Shown: positions 41,901 through 51,018 of the stretch, piece after piece
Numbering within the stretch: position 1 is the first letter of the stretch
How the letters are laid out: each line of letters begins with the position of its first letter
Assembly (NCBI RefSeq): GCF_963678635.1
Contig: NC_087066.1
Span: 65,133,277-65,197,276, forward strand
Direction of reading: 5' to 3'
Length of the DNA: 64,000 nucleotides
From: Symsagittifera roscoffensis
Taxonomy: Eukaryota; Xenacoelomorpha; Acoela; Convolutidae
Notes under the pieces: model-generated
Seen by the model: the letters and a program-made list of their open reading frames with translations, nothing else
Databases searched by the model: none
Told to the model about the DNA's origin: nothing
Program-made: the position numbers and the translations under genes

Positions 41901-44776
41901 TCAAGCATGGCGCAGTGTCCAATCGATCTCACTTTCAATTCTTCTTTCCCTACGTAGATTTGTCCAATTAGGTCTTCGTCACATGTTATCATCGTCTTGG
42001 TATAGATGTTAATCCCATCTATATTTAGCATCACCTCGTGTGGACCATAAGCTTCAGTATATCTGCTATCAACACGTACCGACTTGCTGCCCCCTCTCAT
42101 GAGTAGTGCTCTCAAGGCTCTAGAAGTCGTTTGTGGGCTTATACAGCTCAAGTAATCTGCGTACACGTCAATGTGCATTATCGTCTGGTCGCTCGGTTCG
42201 CTCAAGTTTCTGGTTACCTCGTGGCCGCCCACTGTGATTATCGACATTATTCTAGCCCCAATTTTCGATATGCCGAATGGCTTTCCCGTCACCATTTTTA
42301 CAGTGTTACAATTCCCCGTTTTTGTTGAGCCCGGTACAGCCTCTGGTGTTTGGTTCGATCCGGTTAATGCTTCGTTGAAATTCTGTCTTTCGATCTCCAG
42401 CTTTAGTCGTTGCTCTATTTCTTTCGCAGCCAGATCCTGTTTTACTTTGGCAATTGCTTCCGTCGCCGCTTTCTCATAGTTTATCTCTAGCGAGTTCCCA
42501 GCCGCGGACTCTATCGCACCATTAACATGTGTTACAGCTTTCACTGTTTTCGTCGGCAATTCCGTGCTTGGTGCTCCTAAGTTCCTAGATTCAAACTCGT
42601 TTTGTCTATTCCGCTGATTCTGCACTGCCGCTAATGCCAACTTATGTTTGGGGTGACTCTGGTCCTTGACCGCTTCCCAGAACAAGGGACAATCCATTCT
42701 GAAGTGTCCCTCCTGGTTACAGAAGAAGCATCTTGCGCCTATCTTGATGATTAAGCCACTATAGTACTCGTGTTCCTCCATCTGGCTCATGTCCTCCTCA
42801 TCTGGTGCATATCCTAGACTCTTCATGCCTTGTTTGTATGTTGTGCAGTCAGCCACGTGGTGATCCGCCGATCCGCAGTTCGCGCATGATCTGCGCTTGT
42901 CCATGTCATCTCTAGGCTTGTACCATGACGACCTCTGGGGTTGACTTCCCCCTTGCGTGTTCCTGTTTTCTGTATATGAGTATTTCTTGGGTTTCATCAG
43001 CATGTATTCCCTTGATTTCTGTCTCATTTCTTCTGGGGTTGGTGCGCTGTCTTTCGACAATGTGTAGTATGTTGCTAACATTGTCCTTAAGTCGTCACTT
43101 TTTACCCCATCAATGAACTTCGAGGCAATGCTAAAGTTTCTTCTGTTTGTCGACTCCTCTGGGTCACTCCTTCTTCTCAAGCTCTCGAGATCATCTAGGA
43201 ACCGATCTATTGACTCGTCGTCCCTCTGCCTTCTCTTTTCAAATCGCATCATCGCTTGGTGACCCTTCATGCCTGACCCGAATCGATTCAGCAATATCTC
43301 GAAGATCTTGTCCGCGGTATCGCGTTCTTCTTCTTTCTTTGCAACCACGCATTTCAATGCCGTGCCTTCCAGGTTACTGAGTATGGCTGTGCATGCTTGC
43401 CTTTCATCATTTAAGTTATCTTGTTCTAGATGTAATCTCATCACTTCCACCCACGTGTCAATGCATCCATCTGAGTCGTCTTTGAATTCTTTTGGCTTCT
43501 TGAAAGTTTTCCTTGATTTTCCGTCTCTCCTATCGCTCGAGTTAGTGTTCCTCGTGGCGAAAGCCTCTAGAGTCCTGTTCATCATCTCCCAAGTGCTTGC
43601 CCACGTCATGGCATCCGGACCTGCGTTGCTGCTAGCTGTTGAGTCCCCCGGACCACTCGTTGTGTTTGAGTTCCCACTTTTCATGATTGTTTTATCAGCC
43701 GTTGGTGCTATGCTCACCGTATCCCGGGTTAAGGGCAACGGTGTCGATTGCCGTTTGCCCCTTTGTGGTTCCACCAAGTCAACTCTGGTGCCTTGCGTGC
43801 GATCCGCTGCCGGTCTTTCTTGTGAGGTAGAATTTCTCAAGATTGCATCCAATTTCGTCTGTATTGCACCTGAACTTTCGGCCTGATTCTTGCTCATTGT
43901 GTCCAGCCTCTTTTCCAGGCTACCTATTTGGCTGTTGACATCATCATATCGGTTTTTCAACTGTTGCAAATCTTTTTTGATGTTCCCTTCTCGTTCTTTA
44001 TTGGTGGCTTCTACCTTATCTGTCATCTCCTTGAGTCTCTCGTCTGTTGCCTTAGCCAGGTTAAAATAACTATCCAGATACTCGTGTTTGTTGTATCTTA
44101 ATTCTTTTCTTATCACTTCTCTGTCCTCTTCGCTGTGCTTCAGCTTTTTGTCGATCTGATTCAGTTTTGCCATCAAGTCACCTAGCTCAAGAGTAGCCTC
44201 TTCATGGTCAGCCGTTGGTCTTTCTTCGGCCGTTGCTTCTGCTTTAGTTTGTTCCTCTCTCGGATTGGCTTCTGTCGTCTTCGTGCTCACTGTCCCAAAT
44301 GTTCGTGCTCTTTCAGCTTTTGGTTCTTCAGTCACGTTCTCTTTCGTTTTTATTCCGACCATCATCGCCAACCTTTCTGTAAAAGATGTCTTTTTTACTT
44401 GAGAGTCTTCTTTCACCGTTTCTTCGGTGTTGCCTATTGCATCTTCCACATCGTCTATTGGTGAGAACTCTATGGGTTTCGGGTTTGGTTCTTCTGCATT
44501 GGGCATTGGAGTTGACTCCGTCGTCTTTTTCTCCAGTTCATCTACGCTCTGGTCTGGTGTCTCTAGGTCGATTTCGATTGTAGGCTCCACCTCTTTTTCC
44601 CTCGCATCTTCTCGCGTCTTGCTCTCGGTGCCACTCCTCGTGCTGACCATGCTAACTGAAAAGTTATTTCTTGTTTTGCCTGAGCCCCTTGATGTTGTTC
44701 CACGCAGCGACGAGTTATATTTCGTGTTTGATCCACTTGACCTTTTTTCAAGCACCGGTACCCTACTCCGTTTCAT
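38885..44776 (-). CDS. Element 1 gag-pol polyprotein (no integrase)
   Basis: 1963 codons in one frame without a gag/pol frameshift. Residues 1-420 are charged and partly coiled coil. About 425-585 is a retrotransposon Gag-type capsid region. Two CCHC knuckles lie at 631-644 and 683-696, unusually far apart. The aspartic protease has DTG at 990-992 (LLDTGAVLSVIP). Reverse transcriptase spans about 1320-1510 with the YVDD box at 1476-1479, and RNase H about 1610-1735 with DTDAS, AEMFA, VDNRAL and QNADSL. A charged linker follows, then a novel 12-residue end (RRSPLLMSCTDA) created by the 2.9-kb deletion. The ATG is supported by the homologous ATG at 51019 in element 2. Ty3/Gypsy assignment rests on the RT/RNase H motifs and, in element 2, on integrase after RNase H. 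Confidence 0.93.
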   Translation of the reverse strand: MKRSRVPVLEKRSSGSNTKYNSSLRGTTSRGSGKTRNNFSVSMVSTRSGTESKTREDAREKEVEPTIEIDLETPDQSVDELEKKTTESTPMPNAEEPNPKPIEFSPIDDVEDAIGNTEETVKEDSQVKKTSFTERLAMMVGIKTKENVTEEPKAERARTFGTVSTKTTEANPREEQTKAEATAEERPTADHEEATLELGDLMAKLNQIDKKLKHSEEDREVIRKELRYNKHEYLDSYFNLAKATDERLKEMTDKVEATNKEREGNIKKDLQQLKNRYDDVNSQIGSLEKRLDTMSKNQAESSGAIQTKLDAILRNSTSQERPAADRTQGTRVDLVEPQRGKRQSTPLPLTRDTVSIAPTADKTIMKSGNSNTTSGPGDSTASSNAGPDAMTWASTWEMMNRTLEAFATRNTNSSDRRDGKSRKTFKKPKEFKDDSDGCIDTWVEVMRLHLEQDNLNDERQACTAILSNLEGTALKCVVAKKEEERDTADKIFEILLNRFGSGMKGHQAMMRFEKRRQRDDESIDRFLDDLESLRRRSDPEESTNRRNFSIASKFIDGVKSDDLRTMLATYYTLSKDSAPTPEEMRQKSREYMLMKPKKYSYTENRNTQGGSQPQRSSWYKPRDDMDKRRSCANCGSADHHVADCTTYKQGMKSLGYAPDEEDMSQMEEHEYYSGLIIKIGARCFFCNQEGHFRMDCPLFWEAVKDQSHPKHKLALAAVQNQRNRQNEFESRNLGAPSTELPTKTVKAVTHVNGAIESAAGNSLEINYEKAATEAIAKVKQDLAAKEIEQRLKLEIERQNFNEALTGSNQTPEAVPGSTKTGNCNTVKMVTGKPFGISKIGARIMSIITVGGHEVTRNLSEPSDQTIMHIDVYADYLSCISPQTTSRALRALLMRGGSKSVRVDSRYTEAYGPHEVMLNIDGINIYTKTMITCDEDLIGQIYVGKEELKVRSIGHCAMLEEDAMHIGTEADVTGHVLDISGKKTQLRGLLDTGAVLSVIPIETWERMGFDKGDLIDSRIRLSAANKGALRVLGRTPIIALNLGERNLWMSFIVVENLDESDQFILGRDFIRNFDVTIDLNNAMFRIRNPDRRYAIKPVNLIMANENKAPVFLSRRVRLKANEAAIVSLRMKNYNELSDNKQVCIVPNPNSQSAAVLGRSFSITKSGLCVSVLLNTLDIPITIQRGRKLGYALPVKTRYETIENSKQNEVVDCPNHRDKICILRRLQKIKDSSGLIKSLKSETDDGLSSCSNFPERPTLDEMQNEKPVLPEIEHLRGKLKDEQLEAIKDVLERNEEVFSKHKADIGCCNFVEHEIELEENAVPHREGARRMTPHKSDACRKEIETLLEYDMIEPSKSPWACGVVMAKKKGDQLRFCCDFRYLNSVTVKDAYPIPRIDESLSKLGDAKFFTTLDLGSAFWQVPLRKQDRDKTGFACELGLFQWKRMPFGLCNATATFQRLMAHALIGVTKKYGNLVMCYVDDVVIATPTLEDHIERLDEVFACMKRSGLKCKPSKCEILKDSIKYLGRMVDKHGIRPDTDAVEAVLTWKSPKTEHQLMSFLGFANYYREFIKGYADKVYPMQQLMRHKGKKFTWNNAAEESFQRIKKELCEAPVLGMPTEKGMYVLDTDASVVAISGILHQEQEWNGKTVLRPIAYGSKVLSDTEMKYGAPKAEMFAVVTFVEKYRAYLGSEPFKLRVDNRALSWLKTYSMDQSYIGRWIVRLDGYNMIIEHRTRDKHQNADSLSKKTEFYERQEQREADRPEIKDGFSFMDKETYDSLPLTRWLDKSGKPIEDHPELPKEPPEKTILRKSQRIPIEIILKSKIVKETLKAKGYDLNQVEAGTAQIDDDLMRLLEKLSDDKPMIQEKGQEKPEFTILRRKETVNDTDSSRGSVTDSKDVVRSLVDKIPEDILEQTKVRKKKVTFKEDTEHLGLGQESGECSRFTEEGTGEGKLSRRSPLLMSCTDA

Positions 44777-45079
44777 TATTCCTATTTACAATTTCCCTTA
44801 TTTACAATATTATTATATACACAATTCTATTCTAAGAATAAAAAAATTTTTTGTGGAAACAAATTCTTAAAAGAAAATATACAACGTGATAAAAACCTTG
44901 TTCCAGTTCTCTAAAATCTTCGAGTAACTTTCTTTATTCGTGGTCCCAACCGTACCGGGTTCCAATTAGTCTTGTTCTGTCTTAATTCTGTCTTAAAACA
45001 ACTTGTTGTAATTTTACTTCAATTTTTATACTGTCCTAAGACTTCCAGTTACCGTCCCTACTCTTCTTCGTACCGTCCC

Positions 45080-45905
45080 AGGCTTCCTTTTACTGTCCCA
45101 AGACTGTTCGGTAATGTCCCAGTACTCCGTCAGTGTCCCAAGACCCCTGACCCAAGGCTAGTGTCCCAAGACTACTGTCCCAAGGCTAGTGTCCCAAGAC
45201 TACTGTCCCAAGGCCAGTGTCCCAAGGCTAGTGTCCCAAGACTACTGTCCCAAGGCTAGTGTCCCAAGACTACTGTCCCAAGGCTAGTGTCCCAAGACTA
45301 CTGTCCCAAGGCTAGTGTCCCAAGGCTAGTGTCCCAAGACTACTGTCCCAAGGCTAGTGTCCCAAGGCTAGTGTCCCAAGACTACTGTCCCAAGGCTAGT
45401 GTCCCAAGACTACTGTCCCAAGACTACTATCCCAAGGCTAGTGTCCCAAGACTACTGTCCCAAGACGACTGTCCCAAGACGACTGTCCCAAGACCCTTGT
45501 CCCAAGACCCCTGTCCCAAGACCCTTGTCCCAAGACCACTGTCCCAAGACCCTTGTCCCAAGACCACTGTCCCAAGACCACTGTCCCAAGACCCTGTCCC
45601 AAGACCACTGTCCCAAGACCACTGTCCCAAGACCCTGTCCCAAGACCACTGTCCCAAGACCCTGTCCCAAGACCACTGTCCCAAGACCACTGTCCCAAGA
45701 CTGTATCAAGACCACTGTCCCAAGACCACTGTCCCAAGACCCTGTCCCCAGACCACTGTCCCAAGACCACTGTCCCAAGACCCTGTCCCAAGACCACTGT
45801 CCCAAGACCACTGTCCCAAGACCACTGTCCCAAGACTGTATCAAGACTGTTCTGGTCCAACACTGTCCCTGGACTTCTTTGGCACTGTCCCAAGGCTGTT
45901 TGACA
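45080..45905. repeat. Leader minisatellite of element 1
   Basis: Roughly 50-60 units of 13-14 bp with constant core TGTCCCAAG and variable 4-5 bp (ACTAC, GCTAG, ACCAC, ACCC). Variants are regional: ACTAC/GCTAG types to about 45470, ACCAC/ACCC types after it. Confidence 0.95.
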
Positions 45906-46318
45906 AGTGTCTGAGCGGTAGGACTTCTCTCTTTTTCGTTATGGGGACTTCTTGATTCACTGTGCCTTGTACCACCACTCAAGCTCTAGTAAAATTTCCC
46001 CAAAAACCCTTTCTTAAAAGCCAAATGCTGACCCCCCTTTTTTTCTTATTTCTTTTTAGTTACCTCTATTTCAATGTTCCAAGCAACTTGAGACCAAAAC
46101 CTGTGCGCAGGTATCTTGTGATCACCTGTTCGTATAAAAACTAAACACAAATCCTCCCCAAAATGCAACAAAAAATCCAAGCCAGGAAAAGTAATAAAAA
46201 CTGAAAAATGAGCCCACCTAAATTTCAAAGGTGACCAATGTCTATCTTTCGTCGAAAAAAAAAAATGTCTGGTACCTAATTGCCACGCGTTTCCTTCCCC
46301 CCTGCTAGCGATCTTATG

Positions 46319-46455
46319 GGGTATCACAAAAACTGTCTATGTCCGTTTCCCCCTACCGATCCGACCAGGGTATCTAAACCTCTCAAGGGTATCACAAAAA
46401 CTGTCTATGTCCGTTTCCCCCTACCGATCCGACCCGGGTGCTAAACCTCTCAAGA
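46319..46455. repeat. 68-bp direct duplication in element 1 leader
   Basis: GGTATCACAAAAACTGTCTA with the following ~45 bp occurs twice, at 46319 and 46387. Element 2 has a single inverted copy at about 49595-49665. Confidence 0.85.
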
Positions 46456-46620
46456 GAAAACCGTAGACCTGTCTCCAGGCCTGCTCAAGTAAAAACGTTC
46501 CTCAAAACCGGGGGATATCGCTTATCCAATTTTACACTTATTTCCTATAATGTAGTATGAGTTTTAACGATACCCGTTCTGCCCAACTTGAGAACTCGAG
46601 AACTGCCAAATCCTTCTTGG

Positions 46621-46835
46621 CTACTTTCCCACTCGACTGGTCACCTCTTCCAGTCCAGTCTCCTATTGGTTCAGCTCAAGTGCTCCTGAACCACTTTCCC
46701 ACTCGGCTGGTCACCTCTTCCAGTCAAGTCTCCTATTGGTTCAGCTCAAGTGCTCCTGAACCACTTTCCCACTCGGCTGGTCACCTCTTCCAGTCAAGTC
46801 TCCTATTGGTTCAGCTAAGTTCCAAGCTATCTAAA
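46621..46835. repeat. 70-bp triple tandem repeat in element 1 leader
   Basis: CACTTTCCCACTCGGCTGG units start at 46621, 46691 and 46761. The inverted counterpart with three units is at 48975-49167 in element 2. Confidence 0.9.
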
Positions 46836-47253
46836 AACCCTTGACAACGCCCCCCACTCGGGCACTTTATTGAGGTTACTGGGTTAAATTGCTAGGTTGA
46901 TCGAAACGATCGAACTTGTAAAACAGTATGGGTATACTATTTAATTAATATAAAGGTTTGATCCAACTAATCTGGTGTCAAAGTCACTGTCTTTTTTCGT
47001 TTTATGGTTTTTGCTTCGCTTTTTGTCTTTTTGCTCGTGTTTTTGTCCCCCTAGTTGCCCCCCTTTACTCGGTTAGCTAAGCCTCGTTCGGAGAGCGTAC
47101 CAGGAAGTTGTCTTGAGTTTTCTTAAAAAGCTATCACGGTACAACCGGAAGGTTTGCACGTTACTGTCGAACCGTACCGCCGGTACTCTAGAATGGGCAT
47201 TCAGCCCGAAGCTGTCTCAAGTGGGTTCGACTCCATAGTCTTGATGTCGTAAA

Positions 47254-47268
47254 CACCCAGGAGCGCCA
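47254..47268 (-). promoter_or_regulatory. Candidate tRNA primer-binding site, element 1
   Basis: TGGCGCTCCTGGGTG on the minus strand, 11 nt inside the 5' LTR. TGG matches a tRNA CCA end, and the motif and spacing are conserved in element 2 at 48499-48513. The tRNA species is not assigned. Confidence 0.5.
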
Positions 47269-47279
47269 TAAAAACACTA

Positions 47280-48183
47280 TGTAACATTCGTCTACTGCAG
47301 TCACACATGAGGCTTAAGAAAAATAGGCCCTATAACCATTGGCTCAAGAGTCAGGGACACTATCTCTTGTGTTTTTGTACCTCAAATCAGTCGGAGCCAA
47401 TTCGGTTCGCTTGTGACATGAGACTACGACCCGTTACAGCTTAAAGGCTACTACTAAAACATCCCCCCACTCTAGAATTAGAAACGTCCCCATACTTAGG
47501 TCTCTAGATACCCAAAATACATGAACGCCATTAAAAACCGGGTCGGAACAATCCGTTAAGTTACTTTTTATTAGACAGTGGAACTTTGATCCATTTCAGA
47601 TGGATCAACCTAAAACTCGCCTTACCTCAACATAACAATTATAAAACACACTCTAGAAATTTAAATTAGTACTCACATTGTAGCACGCTCAAGAACCAGG
47701 AAGTAAATAAGTCGGTGAACAACTCAACAATCAATAAAGTAACTAAAATGAGTTTAATGTTAGTCAGTTTTAATAACAAGAACAAGTTTTTACTCTAGAC
47801 TGTAAGTTCTCGTGAACCATTGGGACACTCTAGCTGTCCACCTTTCCACCGAAGGTTCACTCTAGTCCAGTTTAGAATAATACTCCAATCACAACAATCC
47901 AGTTCGTGGGAATGCGCTCGTCTCTGTTTTAGATGGGACAGCTCTACTCTCGATTATTATTGCTACTGAAATTGCGAATAGCAATTTCCCACTGATTTTT
48001 CTAGCAACTTTCCCGCGATTGTCACTCGATCGTTCTGACTTCTCTTTTCTGATTTTCAGTTATCGCGAGAAAATCGTGCATGACAGGTTCCATTCGAAAT
48101 TTTGAAAAATTAAATTTCACTCCAAAATTAAGTGTTTTTTGCTTCTCTCAAGGTCAAACTTCCAAATATGACCGACTGGCACA
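47280..48183 (-). repeat. Element 1 5' LTR
   Basis: 904 bp, near-identical direct copy of 29840-30744. It should hold the element promoter for minus-strand transcription; no TATA box was pinned down. Confidence 0.92.
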
Positions 48184-48487
48184 CCACTGTCCGATAAAAA
48201 GTAACTTAACGGATTGTTCCGACCCTGTTTTTAACAGCGTTCGTGTATTTTGGGTATCTCGAGACCTAAGTATGGGGACGTTCTTATTTTCTAGAGTGGG
48301 GGGATATTTTGGTAGTAGCCTTTAAGCTGTAACGGGTTCTAGTCTCATGTCGCAAGCGAACCGAATTGGCTCCGACCGTTCTTGAGGTAGAAAAACACAA
48401 GAGATAGTGTCCCTGACTCTTGAGCCAATGGTAATAGGGCCTATTTTTCTTAAACCTCATATGTGACTGAAGTAGGCGACTGTTACA
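48184..48487 (+). repeat. Element 2 5' LTR, second part
   Basis: 304 bp from CCACTGTCCGATAAAAAG to GTTACA, continuing the LTR interrupted at 29839. Its inverted homologue is 47280-47581. Confidence 0.88.
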
Positions 48488-48498
48488 TAGTGTTTTTA

Positions 48499-48513
48499 TG
48501 GCGCTCCTGGGTG
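48499..48513 (+). promoter_or_regulatory. Candidate tRNA primer-binding site, element 2
   Basis: Same 15-mer as in element 1, again 11 nt after the LTR end. Confidence 0.5.
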
Positions 48514-48974
48514 TTTTTACGACATCATGACTACGGAGTCGAACCCACTTGACACAGCTCCGGGCTGCATGCCCATTCTAGAGTACCTGTGGTACGGTTC
48601 AGCGGGAACGTGTAAACCTTCCGGTTGTACCGCGATAGCTTTTATAGAAAACTAGAGAAAACTTCCCGGTACGCTCTCCGAACGAGGCCTAGCTAACCGA
48701 GTAAGGGGGGTAACTAGGGGGACAAAAACACGAGCAAAACGACAAAAAGCGAAACAAAAACAAGAAAAAAGTATAGAAAAAGGAACAAAAACCAAAAAAA
48801 AAAACAAAAAAGACAGTGACATTTGGATCAAACCTTTATATTAATTAAATAGTATACCCATACTGTTTTATAAGATCGATTGTTTCGATCAATCTAGCAA
48901 TATAAACCAGTGACTTCAATAAAGTGCCCGAGTGGGGGGCGTTGTTAAGGGTTTTCAGATAGATTGCAACCTAG

Positions 48975-49167
48975 CCAGACCACTAGGAGACTTGACTGGA
49001 AAGGGTGACCAGCCGAGTGGGAAAGTGGTTCACAAGGACTGAACCGGACCACTAGGAGACTTGACTGGAAGAGGTGACCAGCCGAGTGGAAAAGTGGTTC
49101 AGAGGGACTGAGCTGAACCGCTAGGAAACTTGACTGGAAGAGGTGACCAGCCAAGTGGGAAGGTGGT
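48975..49167. repeat. 70-bp triple tandem repeat in element 2 leader
   Basis: Units around AGACTTGACTGGAAGAGGTG and GACCAGCCGAGTGG, about 70 bp apart, more diverged than in element 1. Confidence 0.8.
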
Positions 49168-50049
49168 GCTGTTGTCAAGTGCAGTGCACGTCAACGGAGA
49201 CAACCAGCACGGGATCACTACAAGAGGACTCACAGGGTTGTTCTCAAGTTGGGCAAACGGGTATCGTTAAAATCCACATTACATTATAGGAAATAAGTGT
49301 AAAATTGGATAAGCGGAGCCCCATTGTTTTGAGGAAGTTTTTACACAAGCAGGCCTGGAAACAGGTCTACGGTTTTCTCTCGAGAGGTTTAGCACCCGGC
49401 GCTTAAGGGATTTTTCGGCTTAAGAGGGGGGCTAAAGAGGGAGGAGGTTAGTCGGGGGGCTGGTTAGGTTAGAGGTTAGCGGTTATAAATTGTAAAAAGG
49501 GGGGACACATTAGAGTAACTAATTGTTCGGCATCGTCGATTTAGTTACATTAGATACTTACACGCGTTGGTTATAAGAAGCGGATATCCAAATTTAACAT
49601 CATCGGATCGGTAGGGGGGAACGGACATAGACAGTTTTTGTGATACCCCATAAGATCGCTAGCAAAGGGGGGAGGAAAACGCGTGGCAATCGGGTACCAG
49701 ACATTTTTCAGACAAAGGTTGACATCTGTCAACTTTGAATTTTAGGTAGGTTCGTCTCTCTGTTTTTGGAACTTTTTCCTGTTTAAATTTTTACGTTTTA
49801 GTAAAAATTTGTTGTTAGTATTTGAACGAACAGGTGATCACAAGATACCTGTGAGGAATTTAGGGTTTCAAATAGCCTGAAACATCGAGAGGGAGATAAA
49901 GACAGGGGGGTCAGTATTTGGGTTTTGGCCATTAAGATAGGGATTTTGGGAAAATTTTTACTAGAGCTCAAGTGGTGGTAAACGGTACAGTGGTTCAAGA
50001 GTCCCCACAACGAAGAAGAAGAGATCCTACATCCAGACACTCAGTGACA

Positions 50050-50660
50050 AGTCTTGGGACAGTGCCGAAGAAGTCTTGGGACATTGCAGTCTGGGGACAG
50101 TCTTGGAGCAACACGGTCTTGGGACAGTCTCGGGACAGAGCAGTCTTGGGACAGTCATGTGACGGTGCAGTCTTGGGACAGTCTTGGACCAGAGCAGTCT
50201 TGGTACGAAACAGTCTTGGGACACTAGTCTTGGGACAGTAGTTTTGGAACAGTAGTCTTGGGACAGTGGTCTTGGGACAGTGGTCTTAGGACAATGGTCT
50301 TGGGACAGTGGTCTTGGGACACTGGTCTTGGGACAGTGGTCTTGGGACAGTGGTCTTGGGACAGTGGTCTTGGGACAGTAGTCTTGGGACACTAGTCTTG
50401 GGACAGTGGTCTTGGGACAGTGGTCTGGGGACAGTGGTCTTGGGACACTAGTCTTGGGACAGTGGTCTTGGGACAGTAGTCTTGGGACACTAGTCTTGGG
50501 ACAGTAGTCTTGGGACAGTAGTCTTGGGACACTAGTCTTGGGACAGTAGCCTCGAGACAGTGGTCTTGGGACAGTAGTCTTGGGACAGTGGTCTTGGGAC
50601 ACTAGTCTTGGGACAGTAGCCTTAGGGCAGGGGTCTTGGGACAGTAGGCTTGGGACACTA
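50050..50660. repeat. Leader minisatellite of element 2
   Basis: About 40 units of GTCTTGGGACA(G/C)T(A/G) type, the reverse complement of the element 1 core, so the same strand relative to each element. Confidence 0.93.
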
Positions 50661-51018
50661 ACAAGAAGTACTGGGACAACACTGAATAGTCTTAGGACAG
50701 TAGAGACGAAGTCTTGGATTAGTATAAAGAAAGGGGTGTCGGTACTAAAAGAGTACTAAGACTGGTTGAAGTAACCAAATTTTCTATCCCACGCAAACCA
50801 ACGCAAACCAACGCAAAATCAAATTTTCTATCCAATCCTAAAGATCCGGTACTGTAGGGATCAAGAACATATAGAATTTTCAAAAGCTCAGGAAACGTTG
50901 TTTTTAGCAAATTGTAAATTTCTTTATATAAAGTTTTGTCAAAAGAGGTTTTGATCTTAGAGTAGAATTTTGTAGATAGTAATACTGTAAATAGGAACAA
51001 TTGTAAATAAAAATAATG

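Larger units (their letters stand above)
44777..47279 (-). other. Element 1 leader region
   Basis: 2.5 kb between 5' LTR and gag with no conserved sense ORF. It contains the primer-binding site, a 70-bp triple repeat, a 68-bp double repeat and the TGTCCCAAGAC minisatellite, each of which has a counterpart in the element 2 leader. Confidence 0.75.
29840..48183 (-). mobile_element. Element 1: giant Ty3/Gypsy-like LTR retrotransposon, young, integrase-deleted
   Basis: Bounded by two direct copies of a 905-bp sequence that begins TG and ends CA. Internal order on the minus strand: primer-binding site, 2.5-kb leader with minisatellites, gag-pol ORF (44776-38885), ORF2 (38969-33978), ORF3 (33993-31171), polypurine tract, 3' LTR. 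It lies inside the LTR of element 2. The open frames are intact over 13.6 kb, but the integrase region is missing, so this copy could not integrate alone. At 18.3 kb it is far above the usual 5-10 kb of the superfamily. Confidence 0.92.
48488..51018 (+). other. Element 2 leader region
   Basis: 2.5 kb of non-coding sequence, the inverted homologue of 44777-47279. It retains the 70-bp triple repeat and the minisatellite. Confidence 0.75.

Noticed and set aside
39687-44870. Plus-strand ORFs up to 205 codons opposite gag-pol
   Set aside because: Complement of the gag-pol frame; no domain.
44972-45955. Plus-strand ORFs with repeated SQD-CPK-TTVPRP residues (and minus-strand Trp/Gly-rich counterparts)
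   Set aside because: They are read-through of the 13-14-bp minisatellite; similar open frames exist on both strands and in several phases, so no protein is supported.
50027-50602. Minus-strand 191-codon ORF of the same repeat type
   Set aside because: Same minisatellite in element 2; not a gene.
45080-50660. CRISPR-like array
   Set aside because: Units of 13-14 bp without unique spacers, in a eukaryotic retroelement leader.
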